A stretch of DNA of 49,947 nt, from assembly GCA_900543395.1 (NCBI GenBank), contig UQQT01000015.1:1-49947 (forward strand), written 5' to 3'. Of this stretch, positions 33,800 through 42,542 are shown in pieces (within the stretch, counting starts at the first letter, position 1; each line of letters begins with the position of its first letter). Made by a program: the position numbers and the translations under genes. Source of the stretch: an uncultured Oscillospiraceae bacterium. Its GTDB lineage: Bacteria; Bacillota; Clostridia; Oscillospirales; Acutalibacteraceae. The notes beneath the pieces were generated by a model. That model saw only the letters and a list, made by a program, of their open reading frames with translations. It was not told the DNA's origin and made no database searches.

Positions 33800-33828
33800 T
33801 TGAATAATTTATAAAAAAAGCTTATACT
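33800..33828 (+). promoter_or_regulatory. Promoter of the secreted hydrolase gene
   Basis: -35 TTGAAT (33800-33805), 17-base spacer, -10 TATACT (33823-33828), 30 bases before ATG 33859, with AAGGAG as ribosome site. Confidence 0.65.
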
Positions 33829-33858
33829 GTTTATAAATTATTATAAGGAGTTCACAAA

Positions 33859-35793
33859 ATGAAAAGAATTTTCGTCATTCTCCTATCTATTCTTATTGCA
33901 TTTTCATGCATGAGTACAGCATACGCGGTAAAGCCCGACGAAAACGACATTTCGGATTACCCCGTTATTCTCGTTCCGGGTTACAGCTCGTCTCCCCTGT
34001 TTTTAACCAAAGACGACGGAACCGTCGAACAGGTTTGGGGCGTCGACATGGACGAAATCAAAAATCAGGTTCTCACCCATATCGCGGAGCTCGGTCTCGG
34101 ACTCGGTGCGCTCGGAGCCGGCGAGGCTAAATATATCGGCGAAACCGTTGGAAAAGCGGCGGTCGAGATGTACGGCGTTCTTGCGTACAATCCCGACGGT
34201 ACGAGTGTTAACAATATATCAACACGCTTTCAGTCGGCAAAGGAATGCAACTGGGCGGCTCTTGCCGAAGCGTACCCCGACGGCGAATTCAGACCCGAAA
34301 AAGAGGTTATGGCTGAGGTCGCAGATTATGTCGGCGAGGAGAACATTTACGTATTCTTTACCGATTTCAGACAGTTTGTCTCCGACTGTGCGTCAGACCT
34401 CGACAGGCTTATACAGAGCGTTAAGGAATACACAGGCAAGGATAAGGTTAATCTTATTTCGATAAGCCACGGCGGACAGGTAACGGGAACTTACCTCTCT
34501 CTTTACGGACATAAAAACGACGTAAACAACGCGGTAATGATAGTGCCTGCCCTCGGCGGAGCGGGATTTGCATACGACGCAGTTTCCGAAACCGCGATCC
34601 TCGACGAGGTTACGCTCTTAAAATTCATTGAACACGGAATGATGTCCGAGGAGGACTACAACTGGCTCGTAAGAGCGAACGAACTCGGCTTCCTTGACGA
34701 CATAATCGACTATCTTATCCCCTATGCAAAGCAGATAATGGGTTACTGGGGCAGTATATGGGACTTCGTTCCGACAGATAAGCTTGACGGCTGTTTTGAC
34801 CTGCTCGACAAAAACGAGAGCGCGCCGTTAATCGAAAAAACCGCGGCGTTCCACGAAAACGTAATGGCTCATTATTCGCAAGCGTTTAAAAAGTGCCGGG
34901 AACTCGGCATGAACGTATCTGTTATCGCAGGTACGGGAACTAACATTGTAACGGGTCTTGACGAAAATTCGGACGCTATCATAACGACCGAGGCTTCCAC
35001 GGGTGCAAAATGTGCGCCTATGGGCAAACGTTTTTCCGACGGTTACGTATCAACCGGAAGCGTCTGCACCGACAGAACGCACAACCATGTCTCCCCCTCT
35101 ATGGAGGTTGACGCATCGTATGCATATCTCCCCGAAAACACATGGTTCATCGACGGACTTTATCACGGTATGGAGATAAAGGATACGTACACAACCGATT
35201 TATTTTTAAAACTCCTTATTCCGAATGACGTTATCGACGTACATTCCGATCCTGCGTTCCCGCAGTTCAGAGCGTCCTCAAACCCCGCGTACGCCGTGTT
35301 CGGAACCTTCTCTGACAGCAGTGACGGCTATTTAAGTTCAAATGATACCGAGTATATCGTAACGAACGTTTCCGCAAAGTACCCCGTCAGAATAGTTAAC
35401 ATCTCAACCGACGGCATAGATCTCCTGTTTTCGGCAAAGACCTCAACCCTTTTACAGCCGGGCGAAAGCGCGGTTTATAAAGTAAAAGGAGAAATTCCCG
35501 GGGTTTCGCTTGTCAGATGCGCGGTTACAATATCATATATTTTAGAGGGAAGCGTAACGCCCGTGGGCGAGCGAGTTCTTGACTACACGATAATGAACGG
35601 TGAAAATGTCAAATACGACGAGGATAACCCCTACTGCGATGTTGATTACACACAGGCGATAAGAGACATTATTCCGTCACGGACCGCCGATATTCTCGAA
35701 AAACTCGGACTTCTCGATTTTGTAAACATGTTTTACAATTTCGTCCGCCAGTTAGCAACGATACTCAAAAACCTAATAATGATGTTTAAATAA
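33859..35793 (+). CDS. Secreted alpha/beta hydrolase (lipase-like) with amphipathic C-terminal tail
   Basis: 644 residues. Signal peptide 1-23 ends at STAYA. The mature part begins with the hydrolase strand YPVILVPGYSSSPLF, and the nucleophile elbow is LISISHGGQVTGTY with Ser203; it has Ser where GxSxG has its first Gly. Candidate later catalytic residues include His in THNHVSPS. The layout recalls LCAT/lipase-like hydrolases of clostridia. A beta-rich region follows (about 450-590), and the last 35 residues form an aromatic amphipathic helix (FVNMFYNFVRQLATILKNL) like the tail of the LRR protein at 48.3 kb. It is exported; the ester or amide substrate is unknown. Confidence 0.82.
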   Translation: MKRIFVILLSILIAFSCMSTAYAVKPDENDISDYPVILVPGYSSSPLFLTKDDGTVEQVWGVDMDEIKNQVLTHIAELGLGLGALGAGEAKYIGETVGKAAVEMYGVLAYNPDGTSVNNISTRFQSAKECNWAALAEAYPDGEFRPEKEVMAEVADYVGEENIYVFFTDFRQFVSDCASDLDRLIQSVKEYTGKDKVNLISISHGGQVTGTYLSLYGHKNDVNNAVMIVPALGGAGFAYDAVSETAILDEVTLLKFIEHGMMSEEDYNWLVRANELGFLDDIIDYLIPYAKQIMGYWGSIWDFVPTDKLDGCFDLLDKNESAPLIEKTAAFHENVMAHYSQAFKKCRELGMNVSVIAGTGTNIVTGLDENSDAIITTEASTGAKCAPMGKRFSDGYVSTGSVCTDRTHNHVSPSMEVDASYAYLPENTWFIDGLYHGMEIKDTYTTDLFLKLLIPNDVIDVHSDPAFPQFRASSNPAYAVFGTFSDSSDGYLSSNDTEYIVTNVSAKYPVRIVNISTDGIDLLFSAKTSTLLQPGESAVYKVKGEIPGVSLVRCAVTISYILEGSVTPVGERVLDYTIMNGENVKYDEDNPYCDVDYTQAIRDIIPSRTADILEKLGLLDFVNMFYNFVRQLATILKNLIMMFK

Positions 35794-35803
35794 AGCATGA
35801 ATA

Positions 35804-35840
35804 AATCCCGCTTGTTTCAAACAGGCGGGATTATTATTTT
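35804..35840. terminator. Terminator between convergent genes
   Basis: Stem AATCCCGCTTGTT/AACAGGCGGGATT with one G-U pair and a very short loop, followed by TTATTATTTT on the plus side. It ends the hydrolase gene and faces the minus-strand membrane protein. Confidence 0.85.
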
Positions 35841-35844
35841 AAAT

Positions 35845-36564
35845 TTAAAGATAATCCTCCGGATTATCCACCGATTCCGGAACGTCGGGTTCGTTGTCGG
35901 AATTCACTTTTGACGACATAATCAGCGAAAGGATGATAAAGACAATAACCGCGGCCGGGAAAACGTATTTAAGACTCACAATAAGCATTGCAAACGCGTG
36001 CGAAACACAGCCGAGCATTTTCATTCTTGTATAATTAAGCGGGCTGTCAATCCATTTGCCTATCGAAAACGGGTCGGTACCGTCGGTATTTTCCACCCTG
36101 TACACGACAGCAGATGTCAGGAATTTATTATCGTCACCGGTATTCTTATTGAGAATACAGATATACACTTCGTCGTCATCGCCGGACTCTGTAAACAAAA
36201 ATGCAAGAGCCGGATAAAAGCCCGAAGCCGTACAATCGGTCTCGGTTATTTTGTAATACTGAAGCTTTCCGCCTTTTGTTCTGTCGGTCATGAGAGCTTT
36301 CGCCTCGTCCGCCTCAATCGGATAAAAAGACGAATTTTTTATAAAGTCGGTCATTTCGACGCATTTTTCGTCAGTGCTTTTCTTAATTAAGTAAAACTCG
36401 CCCGTCGTAAACATTACGGAATACGGTGACTTCTCCTCATGAAAAAAGCATTTAACCTCATTGACGCGGAAAACCGATATTACAAAACAAACTGCATATA
36501 CAATCAGCAGTATAACAAAAAAGAATAATATAAAATTAGAGAATAGATGTCTTTTTTCTTTCAT
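35845..36564 (-). CDS. Membrane protein with extracytoplasmic middle domain, function unknown
   Basis: 239 residues: a hydrophobic helix near the N-terminus (NFILFFFVILLIVYAVCFVI), a polar region of about 140 residues, a second helix near 200 (YVFPAAVIVFIILSLIM) and an acidic tail (NEPDVPESVDNPEDYL). The positive N-terminus suggests that the middle domain faces outside. No recognised motif. It starts one base after the nitroreductase stop, so the two are co-transcribed. Confidence 0.7.
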   Translation of the reverse strand: MKEKRHLFSNFILFFFVILLIVYAVCFVISVFRVNEVKCFFHEEKSPYSVMFTTGEFYLIKKSTDEKCVEMTDFIKNSSFYPIEADEAKALMTDRTKGGKLQYYKITETDCTASGFYPALAFLFTESGDDDEVYICILNKNTGDDNKFLTSAVVYRVENTDGTDPFSIGKWIDSPLNYTRMKMLGCVSHAFAMLIVSLKYVFPAAVIVFIILSLIMSSKVNSDNEPDVPESVDNPEDYL

Positions 36565-36565
36565 A

Positions 36566-37093
36566 TTACACCCTTATAATATAATCGCTCTTTCGCTCCT
36601 TTGCGGGATTTATTCCGCCCTCGTCCGCGAAGCCTAAAATACAGTTGCCGATACCCTCGTAATTTTCGCCGAGTCCCCATTTTTTCATAAGAGCCCTGCC
36701 CTTTTCGGTATTGAAAACCTCGCGCGCTCTGTATATATAGCACGAATCAACGCCGACCGCATGAGCGGCATTGAGAAGATTGCCCATTACGAGAACTCCG
36801 TCGTCATAGTAGGTTCTAATATTCTTATCGGCAAATACGATTATAACCGTCGGCGCACCGTAAAACGGATCCGCGTCGGGATTACCCATAACCTCTGCGT
36901 TAAGACCCGATACGTATTTGATATCGTCTTTATTCTGCAAAACGACCATTTTCGGCGACTGTCTGCCCATACCCGTCGGGGCGTAGGTTCCGCATTCGAG
37001 AATTTCGTTAAGCTGTTCGTCGGTTATCTGCCTGTCAAGATATTTTCGGCAGCTTCTTCTCGTTTTAAGGTCATTTAAGGTTTCTTTACTCAT
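36566..37093 (-). CDS. Nitroreductase-family FMN oxidoreductase
   Basis: 175 residues of the nitroreductase fold. LKTRRSCRKYLDRQITDEQL is the FMN-binding N-terminus, APTGMGRQSPKMVVL the loop near the flavin, and the C-terminal region ends with GIGNCILGFADEGG and a basic ERKSDYIIRV. These enzymes use NAD(P)H to reduce nitro compounds, quinones or flavins. ATG 37093 has AAGGATG eleven bases ahead and fits the family start; the frame is open three codons further. It leads a two-gene operon. Confidence 0.92.
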   Translation of the reverse strand: MSKETLNDLKTRRSCRKYLDRQITDEQLNEILECGTYAPTGMGRQSPKMVVLQNKDDIKYVSGLNAEVMGNPDADPFYGAPTVIIVFADKNIRTYYDDGVLVMGNLLNAAHAVGVDSCYIYRAREVFNTEKGRALMKKWGLGENYEGIGNCILGFADEGGINPAKERKSDYIIRV

Positions 37094-37119
37094 AATAAAC
37101 ACATCCTTATATGTATTTA

Positions 37120-37148
37120 TTTATATATTACCATATAATATATGACAA
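37120..37148 (-). promoter_or_regulatory. Promoter of the nitroreductase operon
   Basis: On the minus strand: -35 TTGTCA (37148-37143), 17-base spacer, -10 TATAAA (37125-37120), 26 bases before ATG 37093. Confidence 0.6.
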
Positions 37149-37225
37149 TTTCAATAATGTGCAATAAAGAATTACGGCAAAAAAAATCCGTTTTTATAAA
37201 TGGTGACGATTTTTGTTTTTATGTG

Positions 37226-37254
37226 TTGACAAACGCGAATTTCCGCGTTATAAT
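37226..37254 (+). promoter_or_regulatory. Promoter of the ilv-leu T-box leader
   Basis: Consensus -35 TTGACA (37226-37231), 17-base spacer, -10 TATAAT (37249-37254). Transcription should start near 37261 and pass through the T-box. Confidence 0.87.
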
Positions 37255-37261
37255 TTAACCA

Positions 37262-37549
37262 AAATTTAAACACTGTGAAGCGGATCAGTAACCGATCCAC
37301 TCCCCGTTCAGAGAAATGCCGGTACGGTGCAAGGCAAAGGGGCAGATTCGGTGAACTCGCCGCGGAGTGGCTGTCCTGAACATATATCCATAGGGACAGA
37401 CGGATGCTCCCGTTACGAAGTCAGGAGGTGCAGGCCTCTAAAGTGCGCCCGGTCAAACGGACGAAAAAGAGTGGTACCGCGAAAGTGAATTTTATGCTTT
37501 CGTCTCTTTAGGACAGATTACCATGTCCGGGAGACGAAGGCTTTTTTTT
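37262..37549 (+). ncRNA. T-box leader of the ilv-leu operon
   Basis: The T-box core AGAGTGGTACCGCG lies at 37468-37481. Stem I shows a CAGTAA motif (near 37285) and the distal-loop motif GGTGCAAGG (near 37326-37334). A candidate specifier CTC (37356-37358) follows GTGAA and reads leucine, the same choice as in the Bacillus subtilis ilv-leu leader. The intrinsic terminator at 37496-37549 is the off switch. Uncharged tRNA should favour the antiterminator and allow synthesis of branched-chain amino acids. The specifier was placed by comparing the two leaders in this window. Confidence 0.9.
37496..37549 (+). terminator. Regulated terminator of the ilv-leu T-box
   Basis: Stem GCTTTCGTCTC (37496-37506) and GAGACGAAGGC (37531-37541) with an inner GGACA/TGTCC stem, followed by eight T residues. 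It lies 30 bases before the ilvB start. Confidence 0.92.
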
Positions 37550-37579
37550 ATACAATAACACAGGAGGAGCCCCAAAGCT

Positions 37580-39286
37580 ATGGAAAAGAAAATGATGTCA
37601 GGCGCTCAGATTATTATAGAAACTCTTATAGAACAGGGCGTAACCGACGTATTCGGTTATCCCGGCGGTCAGGTGCTTAACATTTACGACGAATTATACA
37701 AAAACAGAGACAGAATCAATCATATTCTTACCGCACACGAGCAGGGAGCCTCTCACGCCGCCGACGGTTATTCGAGAGTAACCGGAAAGGTCGGTGTTGT
37801 TATCGCAACGTCGGGTCCCGGAGCCACAAACCTTGTCACCGGAATAGCGACGGCAATACTCGATTCGATTCCCATGGTTGCAATAACGGGCAACGTTATG
37901 ACAAATCAGATAGGCAGGGACAGCTTTCAGGAGATTAACATAACGGGCGTTACGCTTCCCATTACAAAGCATAACTACTTCGTATCCGACGTAAACGAGC
38001 TTGCCGACGTTTTAAGAGAGGCGTTCAGAATCGCAAAGTCGGGCAGACCCGGCCCCGTACTCGTCGACGTTCCCAAGGACGTGCAGACGGCGATGTGCGA
38101 ATACGAGCCAAAGGGGGTCGTCGACTACTTCCCTCTCCCCAAAGCCGGAGAGACGGAAATTGAAGATGCCGTAAAGCTTATCAACGAATCAAAACGCCCC
38201 TACATATACCTCGGCGGCGGCGCCGCGGGCAAGGGCATGACGAAAGAGATTATGGCGTTTGCGGAAAAAATCGACGCGTATATCGGATGCTCGTTCATGG
38301 GACTGTCCGCAATGCCCAATTCATACCCGAGATTCCTCGGTATGCAGGGAATGCACGGCAGATACGCTTCGTCCATGGCTAATAAAAACGCGGATCTTAT
38401 AATCGGAATAGGCGTCAGATTTTCCGACAGAGCTACAGGCAACGCTGCAAAGTTTGCAAAGAATACAAAGATAGTTCAGATAGACGTTGACAATTCGGAA
38501 ATCAATAAAAACGTAATCGTCGACGTGGGCGTTGTCGGTGATATCGTTGATTCCTTTGCAAGAATCGCAGAAAAATGTCAGACGAATTCACACCCCGAAT
38601 GGAATACGCTCGTAAATTCTTTGAAAGATAAGCAAAATGAATTCAGCGAAAAGAACGAAGCCGCCGCGCCCGGCAAGCTTCATCCGAGAGCATTATTCAG
38701 AGTTATAAATAAGATAAAAGACAAAGACACCTGCATAACCACCGACGTCGGTCAGCACCAGATGTGGGCGGCGCAGTACACGAATTTCGAAAAGAAAAGA
38801 ACGTTCGCGTCCTCCGGCGGTCTCGGTACAATGGGCTACGGTCTCGGAGCCTCGATAGGAGCAGCCGTCGCCACGGGGAACAAAGTAGTTCTTATAACCG
38901 GCGACGGAAGCTTCGGAATGAATTTAAACGAGCTTGCGACAGCAGTAACATACGACCTGCCGATTGTAATTGTTTTAATTAATAACGGCGTGCTCGGCAT
39001 GGTCAGACAATGGCAGACGCTATTCTTCGGCAAACGGTATTCCAACACCGTGCTTGAGAGAAAGACGGATTTCGTAAAGCTCGCAGAGGCGTTCGGAGCA
39101 AGGGCAAAGAGAGTTTTCGACATAGACTCGTTCGAGTCGGCGTTTAAAGAGGCTATGGAATCGGGACATCCGTATGTTATAGATACGGTCATCGATATGG
39201 ACGAAATGGTTCTGCCGATGCTTCCGCCCGGAGGATCAATAGACGACATCATAACGACAATCGGCAGTGACAAGGAGGAGAAATGA
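37580..39286 (+). CDS. ilvB: Acetolactate synthase large subunit
   Basis: 568 residues of the thiamine-diphosphate enzyme family. The pyrophosphate-side domain opens with GAQIIIETLIEQGVTDVFGYPGG and has the catalytic Glu in LTAHEQGASHAADGYSR; the C-terminal ThDP domain has the GDGSFGMNLNELATAV motif and VLINNGVLGMVRQWQ, as in anabolic acetohydroxyacid synthases. It condenses pyruvate with pyruvate or 2-ketobutyrate, the first common step to valine, leucine and isoleucine. First gene after the T-box, with AGGAGG before the ATG. Confidence 0.97.
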   Translation: MEKKMMSGAQIIIETLIEQGVTDVFGYPGGQVLNIYDELYKNRDRINHILTAHEQGASHAADGYSRVTGKVGVVIATSGPGATNLVTGIATAILDSIPMVAITGNVMTNQIGRDSFQEINITGVTLPITKHNYFVSDVNELADVLREAFRIAKSGRPGPVLVDVPKDVQTAMCEYEPKGVVDYFPLPKAGETEIEDAVKLINESKRPYIYLGGGAAGKGMTKEIMAFAEKIDAYIGCSFMGLSAMPNSYPRFLGMQGMHGRYASSMANKNADLIIGIGVRFSDRATGNAAKFAKNTKIVQIDVDNSEINKNVIVDVGVVGDIVDSFARIAEKCQTNSHPEWNTLVNSLKDKQNEFSEKNEAAAPGKLHPRALFRVINKIKDKDTCITTDVGQHQMWAAQYTNFEKKRTFASSGGLGTMGYGLGASIGAAVATGNKVVLITGDGSFGMNLNELATAVTYDLPIVIVLINNGVLGMVRQWQTLFFGKRYSNTVLERKTDFVKLAEAFGARAKRVFDIDSFESAFKEAMESGHPYVIDTVIDMDEMVLPMLPPGGSIDDIITTIGSDKEEK

Positions 39287-39801
39287 TGGATAACAAGAAT
39301 AACAGAATAGTCATTTCAGCCCTCGTTGAAAATAAATACGGCGTACTGACAAGAGTCGCGGGCATGTTCACAAGGAAGGGCTTCAACATTGACTCCCTGA
39401 CCGTCGGCGAGACTGAGGACCCCAACTTTTCGAGAATGACGATAGTCATTACGGGCGGAGAATTCATACGCGAGCAGATGGTTAAACAGCTTGCAAAGCT
39501 CTTTAACGTCAAGGGTATAAAAACATATGAGGACGGCACGACCGTCGAGCGCGAGCTCTGCCTTATAAAAGTTAAGAACACCCCCGAAAACCGTTCGGAA
39601 ATCACGGCGGCGGCGGAGATATACAGAGCAAAGATCGTCGACTACACGACGGACGTTATGACTGTCGAAATCACCGGCGAGCCGTCGAAGATAAACGCTT
39701 TTATTGAAATAGCGAAGCCCTTGGGCATACTTGAAACGTGCAGAACGGGCGTTGTGGCTATCGAAAGAGGCCGTAACACCATGACTAAAATTATAAAATA
39801 A
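39283..39801 (+). CDS. ilvN: Acetolactate synthase small regulatory subunit
   Basis: 172 residues. The N-terminal ACT domain (ISALVENKYGVLTRVAGMFTRKG, written in parts as it is a long motif) binds valine for feedback control, and the C-terminal domain (about 85-160) activates the large subunit. Its ATG overlaps the ilvB stop by 4 bases, so the two subunits are coupled in translation. A second ATG directly after the first (39286) could also serve. Confidence 0.95.
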   Translation: MMDNKNNRIVISALVENKYGVLTRVAGMFTRKGFNIDSLTVGETEDPNFSRMTIVITGGEFIREQMVKQLAKLFNVKGIKTYEDGTTVERELCLIKVKNTPENRSEITAAAEIYRAKIVDYTTDVMTVEITGEPSKINAFIEIAKPLGILETCRTGVVAIERGRNTMTKIIK

Positions 39802-39826
39802 TAAAATCCGAAAGGAGCAAATCAAA

Positions 39827-40843
39827 ATGCAGAAAATCTATTATCAGCAGGACTGCAATCTTGCAAAACTCAACGGAAAGACCGTAGCTATCATCGGTTA
39901 CGGCTCACAGGGACACGCTCACGCGCTCAACCTTCACGATTCGGGAGTTGACGTTATCGTAGGACTCTACGAGGGAAGCAAGAGCTGGAAAAAGGCGGAG
40001 GACGCCGGACTTAAAGTCATGACAAGCGCAGACGCGGCAAAGAATGCAGACATCATCATGATTCTTATAAACGACGAAAAGCAGGCTCAGCTTTACAAAG
40101 AGAGCATCGAGCCGAACCTCACCGAGGGCAAGACTCTTGCGTTCGCTCACGGCTTCAACATTCATTTCGGATGCATTAAGCCCCCCAAGAACGTTAATGT
40201 TATAATGATTGCCCCCAAAGGCCCCGGTCATACCGTAAGAAGCGAGTACCTTGCAGGCAAAGGCGTTCCCTGTCTTATCGCGGTAGAGCAGGACGCAACG
40301 GGCGACGCGCTTGAAATCGGACTTGCATACGCTTTAGGTATCGGCGGAGCGAGAGCGGGCGTTCTCGAGACAACGTTCAGAACCGAAACCGAAACCGACC
40401 TCTTCGGCGAGCAGGCAGTTCTGTGCGGCGGCGTATGTGCACTCATGCAGGCAGGCTTCGAAACTCTGTGCGAGGCGGGCTATGATCCGAGAAACGCATA
40501 CTTCGAGTGCATCCATGAGATGAAGCTCATCGTTGACCTTATCTATCAGAGCGGTTTCGAGGGTATGAGATATTCAATCTCCAACACAGCCGAATACGGC
40601 GACTACATCACCGGACCGAAGATCATTACCGAAGAGACAAAGAAAACCATGAAGAAAATTCTTTCCGACATTCAGGACGGTACGTTTGCAAAGGACTTCC
40701 TGCTCGACATGTCGCCCGCAGGCGCGCAGGTTCATTTCAACGCAATGAGAAAGCTCGCCGCAGAGCATCCCGCAGAGAAGGTCGGCAGAGAGATCCGCAA
40801 GCTTTACAGCTGGAGCGACGAGGACAAGCTTATCAACAACTGA
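39827..40843 (+). CDS. ilvC: Ketol-acid reductoisomerase
   Basis: 338 residues, class I short form. The NADPH-binding motif is AIIGYGSQGHAHALNL near residue 22, and the C-terminal knotted helical domain holds the Mg-binding acidic residues (TETDLFGEQAVLCGG, CIHEMKLIVDLIY). It converts acetolactate or acetohydroxybutyrate into the dihydroxy acids. GAAAGGAG lies before the ATG; the spacing of 25 bases after ilvN fits one operon. Confidence 0.97.
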   Translation: MQKIYYQQDCNLAKLNGKTVAIIGYGSQGHAHALNLHDSGVDVIVGLYEGSKSWKKAEDAGLKVMTSADAAKNADIIMILINDEKQAQLYKESIEPNLTEGKTLAFAHGFNIHFGCIKPPKNVNVIMIAPKGPGHTVRSEYLAGKGVPCLIAVEQDATGDALEIGLAYALGIGGARAGVLETTFRTETETDLFGEQAVLCGGVCALMQAGFETLCEAGYDPRNAYFECIHEMKLIVDLIYQSGFEGMRYSISNTAEYGDYITGPKIITEETKKTMKKILSDIQDGTFAKDFLLDMSPAGAQVHFNAMRKLAAEHPAEKVGREIRKLYSWSDEDKLINN

Positions 40844-40873
40844 TTTCAATACGCAGCGACAGGAGTGTAAACG

Positions 40874-42538
40874 ATGATAAAGGACACGATAGTAAACGGA
40901 TTTCAGAACGCGCCTCACAGATCACTGTATCACGCGCTCGGACTTACGAAAGAAGAGCAGTCAAGACCTCTTATAGGTATCGTAAGCTCGTATAATGAAA
41001 TAGTTCCGGGACACATGAACATTGATAAAATCGTCGAGGCTGTAAAGCTCGGCGTTGCAATGGCGGGCGGAACGCCTGTCGTGTTCCCTGCCATCGCCGT
41101 GTGCGACGGTATCGCAATGGGTCATACGGGAATGAAATATTCTCTTATAACCCGCGATATCATCGCCGACTCCACCGAGGCTATGACTCTGGCTCACGGC
41201 TTCGACGGACTTGTAATGGTTCCGAACTGCGACAAGAACGTCCCCGGTCTGCTCATGGCGGCGGCGAGGGTAAACATTCCGACAATATTCGTAAGCGGAG
41301 GCCCCATGCTTGCAGGACGCGTTCACGGGAAGAAAACGAGTCTTTCAAGCATGTTTGAGGCTGTAGGAGCTTACACATCGGGAAGAATAGATGAAAAGGA
41401 ATTGACTCTCTGCGAGGAAAAAACATGTCCGACGTGCGGTTCCTGTTCGGGCATGTATACGGCGAATTCAATGAACTGCCTTACAGAGGTTCTCGGAATG
41501 GGACTTGGGGGCAACGGAACGATTCCCGCCGTTTACTCAAAGAGAATAGAGCTTGCAAAGCATGCGGGCATGCAGATAATGGAGCTTGTAAAAAGAGATA
41601 TAAAGCCGTCGGATATCATGACCGAATCGGCTATAAAGAACGCTCTTACCGCCGATATGGCTCTGGGCTGCTCGACAAACAGCATGCTCCATCTGCCCGC
41701 GATTGCAAACGAATGCGGAGTAGAATTCAATCTCGATATGGCTAACGAAATCAGCGCAAAAACGCCGAATCTCTGTCATCTCGCCCCTGCGGGTCACACG
41801 TATATGGAGGATCTTAACGAGGCGGGCGGAGTCTACGCCGTATTAAAAGAGCTTACTAAATTAAATCTTATCGACACGACGGTCATGACATGTACGGGCA
41901 AAACGCTCGGCGAAAATATTGCCGGCGCCGAAATTCTCGACACCGAAACGATAAGAACCGTTGACAATCCGTATTCGCCGACCGGCGGTATAGCCGTATT
42001 AAGGGGAAATCTCGCGCCCGACGGATGTGTTGTTAAAAGAAGCGCGGTTGCGCCCGAAATGCTTAAACACGAAGGATCCGCAAAGGTTTTTGATTCCGAG
42101 GAGGAAGCTATTGCCGCCATATACGAGGGTCAAATCGTCAAGGGCGACGTTGTCGTTATCCGTTACGAGGGTCCCGCCGGCGGTCCCGGCATGAGAGAAA
42201 TGCTCTCCCCCACCTCCGCGATTGCAGGTATGGGACTTGATAAGGACGTTGCGTTAATTACCGACGGCAGATTTTCGGGAGCCACGAGAGGCGCGGCGAT
42301 AGGTCACGTTTCACCCGAAGCCGTAAGCGGAGGACTCATAGCCTACGTTAAAGACGGAGACTCAATTTCAATCGACATTCCGAATTATTCGATTAAGCTC
42401 AATGTTTCCGACGAGGAAATCGAGAGAAGAAAACAGTCTGTCGTTATTAAGAAAAAGACGGATATCAAGGGATGTCTTGCACGCTACGCGTCAATGGTAA
42501 GCTCCGCCGATAAGGGCGCGATAATCAACAAGAGATAA
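40874..42538 (+). CDS. ilvD: Dihydroxy-acid dehydratase
   Basis: 554 residues of the IlvD/Edd family. Iron-sulfur ligands are expected in VPNCDKNVPGLLMAA and CPTCGSCSGMYTANSMNCL, and the C-terminal part has GRFSGATRGAAIGHVSPEA. It dehydrates the dihydroxy acids to 2-keto acids for valine and isoleucine. The cluster is oxygen-sensitive in many bacteria, consistent with anaerobic life. AGGAG stands ten bases before the ATG. Confidence 0.97.
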   Translation: MIKDTIVNGFQNAPHRSLYHALGLTKEEQSRPLIGIVSSYNEIVPGHMNIDKIVEAVKLGVAMAGGTPVVFPAIAVCDGIAMGHTGMKYSLITRDIIADSTEAMTLAHGFDGLVMVPNCDKNVPGLLMAAARVNIPTIFVSGGPMLAGRVHGKKTSLSSMFEAVGAYTSGRIDEKELTLCEEKTCPTCGSCSGMYTANSMNCLTEVLGMGLGGNGTIPAVYSKRIELAKHAGMQIMELVKRDIKPSDIMTESAIKNALTADMALGCSTNSMLHLPAIANECGVEFNLDMANEISAKTPNLCHLAPAGHTYMEDLNEAGGVYAVLKELTKLNLIDTTVMTCTGKTLGENIAGAEILDTETIRTVDNPYSPTGGIAVLRGNLAPDGCVVKRSAVAPEMLKHEGSAKVFDSEEEAIAAIYEGQIVKGDVVVIRYEGPAGGPGMREMLSPTSAIAGMGLDKDVALITDGRFSGATRGAAIGHVSPEAVSGGLIAYVKDGDSISIDIPNYSIKLNVSDEEIERRKQSVVIKKKTDIKGCLARYASMVSSADKGAIINKR

Positions 42539-42542
42539 TATC

